64,000 bases of DNA, from the NCBI GenBank assembly GCA_902764915.1, contig CACWXY010000001.1, positions 166,778 through 230,777 of the forward strand, written 5' to 3'. This stretch comes from an uncultured Eubacteriales bacterium (GTDB taxonomy: Bacteria; Bacillota; Clostridia; Christensenellales; Aristaeellaceae). Under the pieces are notes generated by a model that was given only the letters and a program-made list of their open reading frames with translations, made no database searches and was not told the origin of the DNA. Both the position numbers and the translations under genes were made by a program. The number at the start of each line of letters is the position of its first letter. Positions within the stretch are counted from its first letter, which is position 1. Positions 22,669 to 31,012 of this stretch are shown piece by piece.

Positions 22669-24045
22669 ATGCCGAAAGTCAAGTCCTGTTTTGCCTGCAC
22701 CAACTGCGGATACGAGTCCGCCAAGTGGTCCGGCCGCTGTCCCTCCTGCGGTTCCTGGAACACCATGGAGGAATCCATTGAAGCCGTACCGGAGAAAAGC
22801 GCACTGTCCGCCAAGCCGCTGCGCCAGCGTCCCGGGACCGGTTCCAAGCCTCTGCCGCTCACGGACATCCCGGAGGACAATACGATTCGTACATCCACGG
22901 GCATCTCTGAACTGGACCGCGTGCTGGGCGGTGGGATTGTGGAGGGCGGACTGGTGCTTCTGGGCGGTGACCCCGGCATTGGAAAATCCACACTTCTGAT
23001 TCAGGTCTGCGCCCATCTCTGCCGCGCCGGAGCCAAGGTTCTATATGTATCCGGCGAGGAATCTGCCCGTCAGATCAAGCTGCGCGCTGCCCGTCTCGGG
23101 ATTCATGAGAGCAATCTCTATATTCTGGCCGAAAACGCGCTGGACAACGTGGAAACCCATATGCTTTCCCTTGCACCTTCTGTGATGATCGTGGACTCCA
23201 TTCAGACCATGTACCGTCCTGAAATGGCATCTGCACCGGGTTCTGTCAGCCAGATCCGGGAATCCACATCCCTCCTCATGCGCCTTGCCAAGGAAAGCGG
23301 GACTTCCATATTCCTGGTAGGCCATGTGACCAAGGAAGGTGCTATTGCCGGTCCGCGGATGCTGGAGCATATGGTAGACGTAGTTCTTTACTTTGAAGGC
23401 GACAATCAGCAGCAGTACCGTCTGCTTCGCGCTGTAAAGAACCGTTTCGGCTCCATCAATGAACTGGGCGTGTTTGAAATGACCGGGGAAGGCATGCGTG
23501 TCGTGCCCAATCCCAGTGAACAGCTGCTGTCTCACCGCGCCAAAGGCGCCAGCGGTTCCGTGGTCTTCTGCGGCCTGGAGGGCTCCCGTCCCATACTCTG
23601 TGATGTACAGGCACTCTGCGCCCAGTCCTATTTCGGAACGCCCCGCCGCACTGTCAACGGCGCCGACGGTGCACGCGTTGCCCTGCTGCTGGCTGTACTG
23701 GAAAAGCGTGCAGGGCAGAAACTGTACAACCAGGATGTATATATCAATATTGCCGGCGGTCTGGAGCTCTCCGAGCCCGCCGCTGATCTGGCTATTGCCA
23801 TCGCTGTGGTCTCTTCCCTTCACGACAAGAGTATCGGCAGCGATATCGCAGTGCTGGGCGAGATCGGACTGGCCGGTGAGGTGCGTGCGATCCCCCAGTG
23901 CGAACGCCGTATTGCAGAATGTCAGCGTCTCGGCTTTACCACCATTGTTGTTCCCAAGGAAAACCTGAAGACGCTCAAGACCCCGGAAGGAATGAAACTG
24001 CTGGGCGTTGATACCCTGATGCAGGCCATTTCCGTTCTCTTCTAA
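22669..24045 (+). CDS. radA: DNA repair protein RadA
   Basis: 458 residues, full length. A RecA-like ATPase that drives branch migration in recombination repair. Visible in order: the zinc finger CFACTNCG...CPSCG (residues about 6-27), Walker A GGDPGIGKST, the RadA-specific KNRFGS motif, and the C-terminal Lon-like domain (DVYINIAGGLELSEPAADL). The start is ATG 22669 with a modest GGAAAGAAG upstream. The next gene starts 11 nt after the stop. Confidence 0.97.
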   Translation: MPKVKSCFACTNCGYESAKWSGRCPSCGSWNTMEESIEAVPEKSALSAKPLRQRPGTGSKPLPLTDIPEDNTIRTSTGISELDRVLGGGIVEGGLVLLGGDPGIGKSTLLIQVCAHLCRAGAKVLYVSGEESARQIKLRAARLGIHESNLYILAENALDNVETHMLSLAPSVMIVDSIQTMYRPEMASAPGSVSQIRESTSLLMRLAKESGTSIFLVGHVTKEGAIAGPRMLEHMVDVVLYFEGDNQQQYRLLRAVKNRFGSINELGVFEMTGEGMRVVPNPSEQLLSHRAKGASGSVVFCGLEGSRPILCDVQALCAQSYFGTPRRTVNGADGARVALLLAVLEKRAGQKLYNQDVYINIAGGLELSEPAADLAIAIAVVSSLHDKSIGSDIAVLGEIGLAGEVRAIPQCERRIAECQRLGFTTIVVPKENLKTLKTPEGMKLLGVDTLMQAISVLF

Positions 24046-24055
24046 GGAGGTTCCC

Positions 24056-25192
24056 TTGAAATTTCGTTATCTGCGCACGCTTGTGCGTATACTGATTCTT
24101 CTGCTGGGTGCTGGTGTCGGCGCTGCCCTGGCTGCGGGCGGCATTACTCTTTTCCGCATGGCCTCACCTGATCGCGAGATTGAGCTGATGAGTATCATGC
24201 TCACCTATCTCATTCTCTGTACGCTCTTCTTTCTGATCTCTCTGTTCTTCTCCCGGCGCCTGACGGATTCCATCATGCGTCTGGGGCAGGAGATCTTCCA
24301 GCGGGTGGAGCGATTGCCCATCGGACAGTTCGTTTCCGCCATGCTCTGCATGATTCTGGGTCTGATTGTCGCTGCGCTTTTGAACGGGCCCATTCATTTC
24401 ATGGGCTCTTCTATCTTCACAACTGCCCTGTCAGCACTTCTGACCATTACGCTGGGCTCTTTCGGCTATGTGCTGGGACTGCGGCGGGGAAACGATGTGC
24501 TGGGACTACTGCGCTCGCTGACCGGTTTTTCTTCCCATTCCATCACGCGCAGGCGCATAGCCAAAGCCGCCAAGAAAGCACAGGACCGGCCTGCGCAGCC
24601 CTATCTTCTCGACGCGTCAGTCCTGATTGACGGCAGAATTCAGCAGCTGGCGGAAAAGGGCTTCATCCGCGGTCCGCTCCTGGTTCCCGCTTTTGTCGTA
24701 AATGAGCTCTCCCGCATGGCGGATTCAGCAGACCCTGTCAAGCGTGACCGTGCCAGCCGCGGTATGGACAGAATTCATGAAATGCAGCACACCCCGAATC
24801 TTTCCCTGCAGATTCTCAGGGATCAGGATGATGTGACTGACGATACCGATGTCATGATCCTGCGTCTGAGCCGCGAACTGCATGCACCGGTCATTACCTG
24901 TGACACGACGCTGACCAAAGCCAGCCGCATTACAGATACGCCTGCACTGAACCTGCATGAACTGGCCGCACTCATGCGTCCTTCCGTGGTGGCCGGGGAT
25001 CATCTGTCCCTGCAGATCATGAAGGAAGGCAGGGAGCGTCAGCAGGGCATCGGCTACACCGAAGACGGTACCATGGTCGTGGTAGAGGACGCAAGGAATC
25101 GGGTCGGAGAAGTCGTGGAGGTTGAGATCACCAGCAGTCTGCAGACAAATGCAGGGCGCATGATCTTCGCACGGCCTGTACAGGCTGCATAA
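24056..25192 (+). CDS. PIN/TRAM domain membrane protein (YacL-like)
   Basis: 378 residues. Four hydrophobic segments cover about residues 5-145, a PIN ribonuclease domain follows (LLDASVLIDGRI at about 182, later DDTDVMIL and DTTLTKASR supplying acidic residues), and a TRAM domain ends it (VVVEDARNRVGEVVEVEI). This is the architecture of Bacillus YacL, also commonly next to radA; the target RNA is not known. The start is TTG 24056, 5 nt after AAGGAGG. Confidence 0.9.
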   Translation: MKFRYLRTLVRILILLLGAGVGAALAAGGITLFRMASPDREIELMSIMLTYLILCTLFFLISLFFSRRLTDSIMRLGQEIFQRVERLPIGQFVSAMLCMILGLIVAALLNGPIHFMGSSIFTTALSALLTITLGSFGYVLGLRRGNDVLGLLRSLTGFSSHSITRRRIAKAAKKAQDRPAQPYLLDASVLIDGRIQQLAEKGFIRGPLLVPAFVVNELSRMADSADPVKRDRASRGMDRIHEMQHTPNLSLQILRDQDDVTDDTDVMILRLSRELHAPVITCDTTLTKASRITDTPALNLHELAALMRPSVVAGDHLSLQIMKEGRERQQGIGYTEDGTMVVVEDARNRVGEVVEVEITSSLQTNAGRMIFARPVQAA

Positions 25193-25217
25193 AGGCATCC
25201 CTGCAGAAAAGAGCATG

Positions 25218-25265
25218 AAAAAAGCGGAAGAGACTGTGCCTGTTGCACAGTTCCTTCCGCTTTTT
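25218..25265. terminator. Bidirectional terminator
   Basis: Long hairpin: AAAAAGCGGAAG pairs with CTTCCGCTTTTT, plus an inner ACTGTGC/GCACAGT stem. It lies between the YacL-like and VanY-like genes. Confidence 0.85.
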
Positions 25266-25271
25266 CAGAAC

Positions 25272-26405
25272 TCAGTAGGAAAATACGGTAACAGCATATC
25301 CCATGTTATCCAGCGAAGTAGAGCGCGAACGCACGCCCGGCTTCTGTGTCACGTGAATTGTGATAGGATCCACATCCCCTACATACTCGCGTACAATCTC
25401 ATACTTGAGGATTCCGTTCTCAAACACGGCAATATGCGGATGTTCGCTGAGGTAGTCAATATATTCTTCCAGGCACAGGTCCATCGCGTGCATGGCTGCC
25501 GCATTCCCCAGTCCTACATAGCGGAAACCGCGGATCTTGACGCTCACGCCTGTTTTATAGCTCTTGTCCTGTGTGCCCTTGAGAGGATAGTCCGCCAGCG
25601 GGAAACGGAATACCAGTCCATACTTCCAGCTGTTCTGATACATCCAGATGCCCTGCTCGCTCTCAAAGAAGGAAGTATTGTTAATGGTGGCATCTCCCTG
25701 CTTGTAAATGCGAAGATCCACTGTCAGACCGGTATTGAATTCGCTGGTTCCGGGATAGTTGACTTCTTTCTTGGCTTTTTCGATCTGCTCGGCTTCAGAC
25801 AGACTGCTGTATTTCGCCATCTTGGCCTGGAACATGGTATTCTGTTCATCCCAGGAACGGTAGCCTTCCCAGGCCACATAGTTCTCCAGCCCCTCCTTGC
25901 CGGCGTCCTCAATCGCAGACTGAAGCGCCTCCACTGCCTGCGGGAAAAGCCGAACCGTGTTGTCTTTCACGGAAACCTTGCGCTCCGTCGCCTTGGATAC
26001 ACTGACCAGATTGTCCTCCAGAAAGTCATCCGGCCGGGAATGCCATTCGTTGACCAGAAGCATCCCCTCATACATGGCCTCCTGACGCGAAAGCGTTGTG
26101 GTTGTCACATTCTCCAGCGGATAACTGGTCAGATCCACGACATCCCAGCCTGTCATGCTCTGCTGCGGCCAGGCCAGATTGGCGCCGGAGGTTGTCTGCT
26201 GTTCAAACTCGCTCAGCGCCGCCTGATACTGGCTCTGAGCCTGCTGATTGCGCGCTTCCACCTCGCTCTGCATCGCAGTCAGCTGCTCATCCTTCATGGC
26301 CTTTATCCGGGTTTCCCCGTAGAATGCACCTGCCGCGAGAATCGCAAATAGAATGGTAAACGCGATGACACCCTTCAGGGGATCCCGCTTTTTGGATTCT
26401 TTCAT
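25272..26405 (-). CDS. VanY/M15B-like protein lacking zinc ligands (probable pseudo-peptidase)
   Basis: 377 residues: membrane anchor (about 12-32), a Gln/Glu-rich probable coiled coil (about 40-72), then a D-Ala-D-Ala carboxypeptidase (VanY, M15B) fold. The family zinc motif SxHxxGxxxD appears as SEFNTGLTVD, with Phe for His, and the second motif, normally EPWHFRYVG, appears as KIRGFRYVG, losing the Glu, Trp and His. The rest of the fold (AWEGYRSWDEQ, YKYGLVFRFP-like WKYGLVFRFPL, CLEEYIDYL) is well kept. It is unlikely to hydrolyse peptides and may bind wall peptides instead (inference). ATG 26405; promoter at 26470-26498. Confidence 0.78.
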   Translation of the reverse strand: MKESKKRDPLKGVIAFTILFAILAAGAFYGETRIKAMKDEQLTAMQSEVEARNQQAQSQYQAALSEFEQQTTSGANLAWPQQSMTGWDVVDLTSYPLENVTTTTLSRQEAMYEGMLLVNEWHSRPDDFLEDNLVSVSKATERKVSVKDNTVRLFPQAVEALQSAIEDAGKEGLENYVAWEGYRSWDEQNTMFQAKMAKYSSLSEAEQIEKAKKEVNYPGTSEFNTGLTVDLRIYKQGDATINNTSFFESEQGIWMYQNSWKYGLVFRFPLADYPLKGTQDKSYKTGVSVKIRGFRYVGLGNAAAMHAMDLCLEEYIDYLSEHPHIAVFENGILKYEIVREYVGDVDPITIHVTQKPGVRSRSTSLDNMGYAVTVFSY

Positions 26406-26469
26406 ACATCGTTACCTGCCTTTCGCAGAGTACGCCGCCTGTCGGAACGCGACGAATATATTCCTCTCG

Positions 26470-26498
26470 ATTGTATCGGGAACAGGCAAATTTCGCAA
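26470..26498 (-). promoter_or_regulatory. Promoter of the VanY-like gene
   Basis: -35 TTGCGA (26493-26498) and -10 TACAAT (26470-26475), 17 nt apart. Confidence 0.6.
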
Positions 26499-26574
26499 TA
26501 CTATGACAGCAAAAATTCACATTTTGGGCCTATTTGTTATCACTTTGTAACATTTTTGTCACGGTTTCAGCGCA

Positions 26575-26604
26575 TTGACACAGATATGGATATATGCGTA
26601 TAAT
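26575..26604 (+). promoter_or_regulatory. Promoter of rubrerythrin gene
   Basis: -35 TTGACA (26575-26580) and -10 TATAAT (26599-26604), both perfect, 18 nt apart. A possible operator, TGTTA-N8-TAACA, lies upstream at 26535-26552. Confidence 0.75.
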
Positions 26605-26644
26605 GCCAGCATCCGATTTTCGGCACAAAAAGGAGGTATATCAC

Positions 26645-27193
26645 ATGGCACACAAGGAACTGAAGGGCACCCGTACCGAGCAGAATCTGATGGAAGCTTT
26701 TGCCGGAGAAAGCCAGGCCCGCAACAAGTATACGTATTTCGCATCCAAAGCCAAAAAGGACGGGTATGTCCAGATAGCAAAGATTTTTGAAGAAACCGCT
26801 GACAACGAAAAAGAGCATGCCAAAATCTGGTTCAAGTATCTCGAAGGCGGCAGTGTCCAGGACACCCTGACCAACCTGATGCAGGCTGCCGAGGGCGAGC
26901 ATGTTGAATGGACGGACATGTATGCACGTATGGCCCGGGAAGCCCGGGAAGAAGGCTTTGACGAAATCGCCGAAAAGTTCGAAATGGTCGGTGCCATTGA
27001 AAAGACACATGAGGAGCGCTATCGCAAGCTGATTGCCAATATCCAGGACGGCCTTGTCTTTTCGCGCGATGGCGACTGCATCTGGGAGTGCGCGAACTGC
27101 GGACATATTGTCGTCGGCCCCAAGGCCCCCGATGTATGCCCTGTCTGCAATCATCCGCAGAGCTACTTTATGCTCAGAGCGGAAAACTACTGA
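26645..27193 (+). CDS. Rubrerythrin
   Basis: 182 residues. A cytosolic peroxide reductase of anaerobes. The four-helix di-iron domain has its Glu and His ligands in FAGESQARNKY, EETADNEKEHA and AEGEHVEW, with AIEKTHEERY; the C-terminal rubredoxin-like domain has CANCGH and CPVCNHP. AAAGGAGG lies 8 nt before ATG 26645. It is monocistronic, with a near-perfect promoter and a perfect 15-bp hairpin after it, which suggests high expression. Confidence 0.95.
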   Translation: MAHKELKGTRTEQNLMEAFAGESQARNKYTYFASKAKKDGYVQIAKIFEETADNEKEHAKIWFKYLEGGSVQDTLTNLMQAAEGEHVEWTDMYARMAREAREEGFDEIAEKFEMVGAIEKTHEERYRKLIANIQDGLVFSRDGDCIWECANCGHIVVGPKAPDVCPVCNHPQSYFMLRAENY

Positions 27194-27208
27194 TTCTCTG
27201 TATGCGGC

Positions 27209-27241
27209 GGAAGACGGGGAGGCGATGCCTCCCCGTCTTCC
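27209..27241 (+). terminator. Hairpin after rubrerythrin
   Basis: Perfect 15-bp GC-rich stem (27209-27223 with 27227-27241), loop GAT. The T run after it is poor (GTGTTTC). Confidence 0.65.
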
Positions 27242-27246
27242 GTGTT

Positions 27247-27414
27247 TCAGTCTTCGTGCCAGCACTCATGGCGCACGCTTCCGTCCCGATAGACTTCCTC
27301 ATGTGCCTCCTGCACCTCCCAGGTGACGCCTTCCCGGTCTTCCAGATCGTCCGGTATGCGGTCAGCCCACGCCTGTGCTTTCTTTTCATCCGGTCTTCCG
27401 CTGTACTCGCTCAT
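27247..27414 (-). CDS. Small acidic hypothetical protein
   Basis: 55 residues, no recognised family, rich in Glu, Asp, Arg and Trp, with no membrane segment or Cys pair. I accept it because it has both a ribosome site (AAAGGAG, 10 nt before ATG 27414) and a promoter (TTGACT-17-TATACT at 27462-27490). It ends 5 nt from the rubrerythrin hairpin. Confidence 0.55.
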   Translation of the reverse strand: MSEYSGRPDEKKAQAWADRIPDDLEDREGVTWEVQEAHEEVYRDGSVRHECWHED

Positions 27415-27461
27415 GGTCTGTATTCTCCTTTCCGGCAAAAGAAGCCGTATCTCTGTATAAA

Positions 27462-27490
27462 AGTATACCTATAAATGTTTCTGCAGTCAA
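27462..27490 (-). promoter_or_regulatory. Promoter of the 55-aa gene
   Basis: -35 TTGACT (27485-27490) and -10 TATACT (27462-27467), 17 nt apart. Confidence 0.6.
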
Positions 27491-27727
27491 CAGTTCCCCT
27501 GCAATTCAAATGAAGCAGCGCATGGGAAAAAGATCGGCATTCGTCAACGCCGGAAAATGCACGGCCGCGGATTGCCATGAGCCATCCGCATCAGCCGGTC
27601 ACTTTTTCTGCCTGATGGCTCCCATCCCTATCCATCCGTAAACTGGCTGCGCCTTTTTTTTGGTCTGCATCGTTTCATCATCCGAAAAAGTGGAAAAATA
27701 GCTTTGTATTAATTCCAAGGCCAGACC
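27491..27727. other. Non-coding stretch before the 118-aa gene
   Basis: Beyond the leftward promoter I see no convincing gene. GAGCCATC (27578-27585) can pair with GATGGCTC (27614-27621), and there is an eight-T run near 27653. No clear rightward promoter precedes the 118-aa gene. Confidence 0.4.
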
Positions 27728-28084
27728 GTGAATGCACTGTTTACATCTGTTAAGCTGGCCACCCTGCTAGTAGAAGAGTGCTGCACCTCCCAGGAGCTGA
27801 TCGACCAGCTCCAGAGCGGCGTAAGCGAGATGAGCGCTGAAAACGAGGCCGCCGAAAATGCCAGTGAGCAGATGGTCATCGGTGCCAAGTGGCTCCGTAA
27901 AATGCGAGACGCATTTGCGAAGCTGAACAATTCCAATTGCATTAGTATGATTGAGCAGGAATGGAATCTGCGCGAAAGCCTGATTGTAGAAAACGAACTG
28001 AACGCAAACCAGACTCTGGTGCAGTACCTGGCCAGCTCCGTATACGCCATGGCTATCTTCACTGGCTTTTACACCGTTGAATAA
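27728..28084 (+). CDS. Unassigned helical protein, 118 aa
   Basis: 118 residues, predicted mostly helical by eye, Asn/Glu/Leu-rich, with no signal peptide and no family I recognise. Residues about 30-50 (SEMSAENEAAENASEQ) look like an amphipathic or coiled-coil segment. The only upstream in-frame start is GTG 27728, because a stop lies at 27710; the ribosome site is weak (CCAAGG, 7 nt). A very good terminator directly after it argues that it is transcribed. Confidence 0.5.
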   Translation: MNALFTSVKLATLLVEECCTSQELIDQLQSGVSEMSAENEAAENASEQMVIGAKWLRKMRDAFAKLNNSNCISMIEQEWNLRESLIVENELNANQTLVQYLASSVYAMAIFTGFYTVE

Positions 28085-28101
28085 TACAGGAAAGCCACAA
28101 A

Positions 28102-28136
28102 AGCCGAACAGCAAATTCGCTGTTCGGCTCTTTTTT
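28102..28136 (+). terminator. Terminator of the 118-aa gene
   Basis: AGCCGAACAGC (28102-28112) pairs with GCTGTTCGGCT (28119-28129), followed by six Ts. Confidence 0.92.
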
Positions 28137-28547
28137 GTTTTCCGCATGCACAGAAAGCGGGACGGAAAGGCATTCATGTCCGGTTCCCTAAGACATGTAT
28201 TGCACATGAACGCATCCTTCATCTGCCATTGGCCCGGGTCAGCCAGTCCTTTGCCGCGCTTCATAACCACAGCAAAAAAGAACGCTTCATCGCTCATGGC
28301 TTTTCAAGGAGCCAAAAAGCACAAAACCTGATCTTCCGCTCGGTTTTACTGTGACGTATCTGCTGCACGAAAAACTGCTGACGTCTGTCGACAGCGCAGC
28401 CGATGATCCGTACAGAATAACTTGCTTCTGCCGCCTGAACTGTTTCCGAAGAAAAGAGGAACCGCAAAAGATCAATAACGCGTTCCGGAATCCAGTACAC
28501 GATTCCGTTCATCCGTAATATTCAGACTCTGACGCCTGAAAGGCGAC
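28137..28547. other. Gene-poor stretch downstream of pheT
   Basis: About 410 nt with no supported gene on either strand; a 72-codon leftward frame at 28294-28512 has no ribosome site and I do not accept it. It ends in a rightward terminator (28548-28587) that serves no visible gene. Confidence 0.5.
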
Positions 28548-28587
28548 GGGGTACAGGGGACGATAACCTCCCCTGCACCCCATTTTT
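28548..28587 (+). terminator. Rightward terminator without an obvious gene
   Basis: GGGGTACAGGGGA (28548-28560) pairs with TCCCCTGCACCCC (28569-28581), one mismatch, then ATTTTT. The T run is on the plus strand, so it does not suit pheT. Confidence 0.65.
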
Positions 28588-28603
28588 CCAGTCGCATTTA
28601 TCA

Positions 28604-30994
28604 TTACGAACGTATCACAGCCTGATACTGTTCCGCTGTCTTCAGAATCTTTCCCATTGCCGATGAGATTTCCTCTTCCGTCAGCGTATGATCCTGTCCA
28701 CGGAATATGAAGGAGAAAGCAATGGACTTCACGCCCAGGCCCAGCACCGGGGAGCGATAGACGTCAAACATCTTCACATCCTCCAGAAGACTGCCTGCGC
28801 TTTGCGCCATTTCGCGCATCAGCGGACCGACCTCCGTGTCTTCGGGCATTACCAGGCTCAGATCCCGGTTGACTGCGGGATAGCGCGGCATGGGCTTCAC
28901 TTCGCCCATGGCAGTGGACAGTGCCATCATGGCTTCCAGATCCAGGTCTGCAATCCATGCGCGTACCGGCATCTCAAAATTATCCCTTACATCCGGATGG
29001 ACTTCGCCCACCGTACCGATGACGCAGTCACCCGCCTGCAGCACAGCGCTGCGTCCGGGATGCAGGAAGGTTTCTCTGCCTCGCGCAATCACGATTTCAA
29101 TCCCCAGCTGCTGCAGGAGACATTCCACCAGTCCGCGCAGAGAATAGAAGTCTTCATGATTGCCATAAATGCCCATGGAAAGCCGCATATGTTCCATCGG
29201 CAGGCCTTCCTCTGTGCGATGGACAGGATCGAATATACGGGAAATCTCAAACAGACGCGCTGCGGTATTTCCGTGATTCATATTCAGAGCCAATGTCCTG
29301 AGAAGATCCGGCACCAGGGTTGTGCGCATGACAGATGTATCCTCGCCCAGGGGATTGCGGATCGGCAGCATCTGATACCTGGCATCCTCCGCGGACAGGC
29401 CCAGCTTCTCCACGCTCCGAGGGGATACAAAGGAGAAGTTCATGATCTCATAGAATCCAAGCCCCGTCAGAAGATCCGAAATCTTCATGCGCATCAGCAT
29501 GGCAGCAGAACGCCCGCCGGGTGTTGTCTCGCCTCGCAGAAGTGTACCGGGGATCTTGTCGTAACCGTACACGCGAAGCGCTTCCTCGCACAGGTCTGCT
29601 TCCATTGTCACATCCTGGCGATCATCCGGGACGACCACATGCAGCGCATCCCCGTCCCTTGTAACTTCAAAGCGCAATGCTTTGAGGATGCTTTCAATCT
29701 CCTCCGGTGACATGGGCACGCCCGCGCGACGGGCAATCCGCTCACAGCTTGCATCCACTGTCTGCTGTCCCGCCGGATGGGGATACAGGTCAATCAGTCC
29801 GCTCACCACATCGCCGGCATCCATTTCATGAATCATCTGGCAGGCGCGATCCATGGCCTGCATGGCAGTGCGCACGGATACACCTTTCTCAAAGCGTGAT
29901 GAAGACTCCGTCCGGATTCCGAGAGCACGGCTCGTCTGGCGCGTTGCGGCATAGTCGAACACAGCGCACTCGAACATCATGGTGTGCGTCTTTTCCGTAA
30001 TCTCGCTTTCCTCACCGCCCATGATGCCCGCTACACAGCTGGGTTTCACGGCATCGCAGATGACCAGCTGACCGGGCGTCAGATCATGCTGTTTTCCGTC
30101 CAGCGTCGTGATGTGCTCGCCTTCCACGGCCTGGCGCACAATAATCTTTCTGCCTTCCACCATGTCCAAGTCAAAGGCATGCATGGGGTGTCCCGTCTCC
30201 AGCATGATGAAGTTCGTGATATCCACCACGTTATTGATGGAGCGCATGCCGGCACCGTACAGGTACTGACGCAGCCACAGCGGAGACGGCCCGACGCGCA
30301 CATTGCGGATCACGCGGGCGATATAGCGCGGACACAGCTTTTCGTCATGGACTTCCACAGACACATAGTCATGGATATCCCCGCCCTTTTCCGTAACTAC
30401 AATCTCCGGCATATGGAACGTCGTTCCGCTGGCCACGGCGGCTTCCCGGCTCAGCCCCCATACGGACAGGCAGTCAGGCCGATTCGCCAGAATTTCAAAG
30501 TCCAGTACATCCTCATCCAGTCCCAGGATCGGCTTTACATCCGCGCCAAGCGGATACTCTTCCTGGAACACCAGAATCCCGGCGCTTCCCACAGACGGAT
30601 AGAGTTCCGGCGGGCATCCGATCTCATCACCGGAGCAGATCATGCCCTCAGAAAGCTCACCGCGCAGTTTTCCTTTCTTAATCCTGACGCCACCCGGCAG
30701 ACGTGCGCCGATCCGGGCTACCGGCACCAGCTGTCCGGCCGCTACATTCGGTGCGCCGCACACAATGTGCAGCGGCTCTGTTTCCCCGACATCCACCGTA
30801 CACACATGCAGATGGTCAGAATTGGGATGCGGTTCACAGGTCAGCACTTTTCCGACAACCACGCCTTCCACTTCACTGCCCAGGTTTTCCACGTTTTCCA
30901 CGGCATTGCCGATCATGATCATTTTTTCCGCGAGCACATCGGCGGAGGGCGCCTCCGGCACATACCTGCGGATCCATTTCATCGGTACTTTCAT
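28604..30994 (-). CDS. pheT: Phenylalanyl-tRNA synthetase beta subunit
   Basis: 796 residues, full length; pairs with PheS in an alpha2-beta2 enzyme that charges tRNA-Phe. In order: N-terminal tRNA-binding (EMAP) domain about 40-155 (VVVGKVLTCEPHPNSDHLHVC region), B3/B4 editing domain (SSRFEKGVS), B5 domain, and the C-terminal FDX-ACB anticodon-binding domain (PRYPAVNRDLSLVMPEDT). The start is 18 nt after the pheS stop. Expression is controlled by the T-box before pheS. Confidence 0.97.
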   Translation of the reverse strand: MKVPMKWIRRYVPEAPSADVLAEKMIMIGNAVENVENLGSEVEGVVVGKVLTCEPHPNSDHLHVCTVDVGETEPLHIVCGAPNVAAGQLVPVARIGARLPGGVRIKKGKLRGELSEGMICSGDEIGCPPELYPSVGSAGILVFQEEYPLGADVKPILGLDEDVLDFEILANRPDCLSVWGLSREAAVASGTTFHMPEIVVTEKGGDIHDYVSVEVHDEKLCPRYIARVIRNVRVGPSPLWLRQYLYGAGMRSINNVVDITNFIMLETGHPMHAFDLDMVEGRKIIVRQAVEGEHITTLDGKQHDLTPGQLVICDAVKPSCVAGIMGGEESEITEKTHTMMFECAVFDYAATRQTSRALGIRTESSSRFEKGVSVRTAMQAMDRACQMIHEMDAGDVVSGLIDLYPHPAGQQTVDASCERIARRAGVPMSPEEIESILKALRFEVTRDGDALHVVVPDDRQDVTMEADLCEEALRVYGYDKIPGTLLRGETTPGGRSAAMLMRMKISDLLTGLGFYEIMNFSFVSPRSVEKLGLSAEDARYQMLPIRNPLGEDTSVMRTTLVPDLLRTLALNMNHGNTAARLFEISRIFDPVHRTEEGLPMEHMRLSMGIYGNHEDFYSLRGLVECLLQQLGIEIVIARGRETFLHPGRSAVLQAGDCVIGTVGEVHPDVRDNFEMPVRAWIADLDLEAMMALSTAMGEVKPMPRYPAVNRDLSLVMPEDTEVGPLMREMAQSAGSLLEDVKMFDVYRSPVLGLGVKSIAFSFIFRGQDHTLTEEEISSAMGKILKTAEQYQAVIRS

Positions 30995-31012
30995 CGCACA
31001 TTCCTCCCTGCC

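Noticed and set aside
28294..28512. 72-codon leftward frame downstream of pheT
   Set aside because: No ribosome site, no family signal, and an odd composition; it may be a remnant but cannot be supported.
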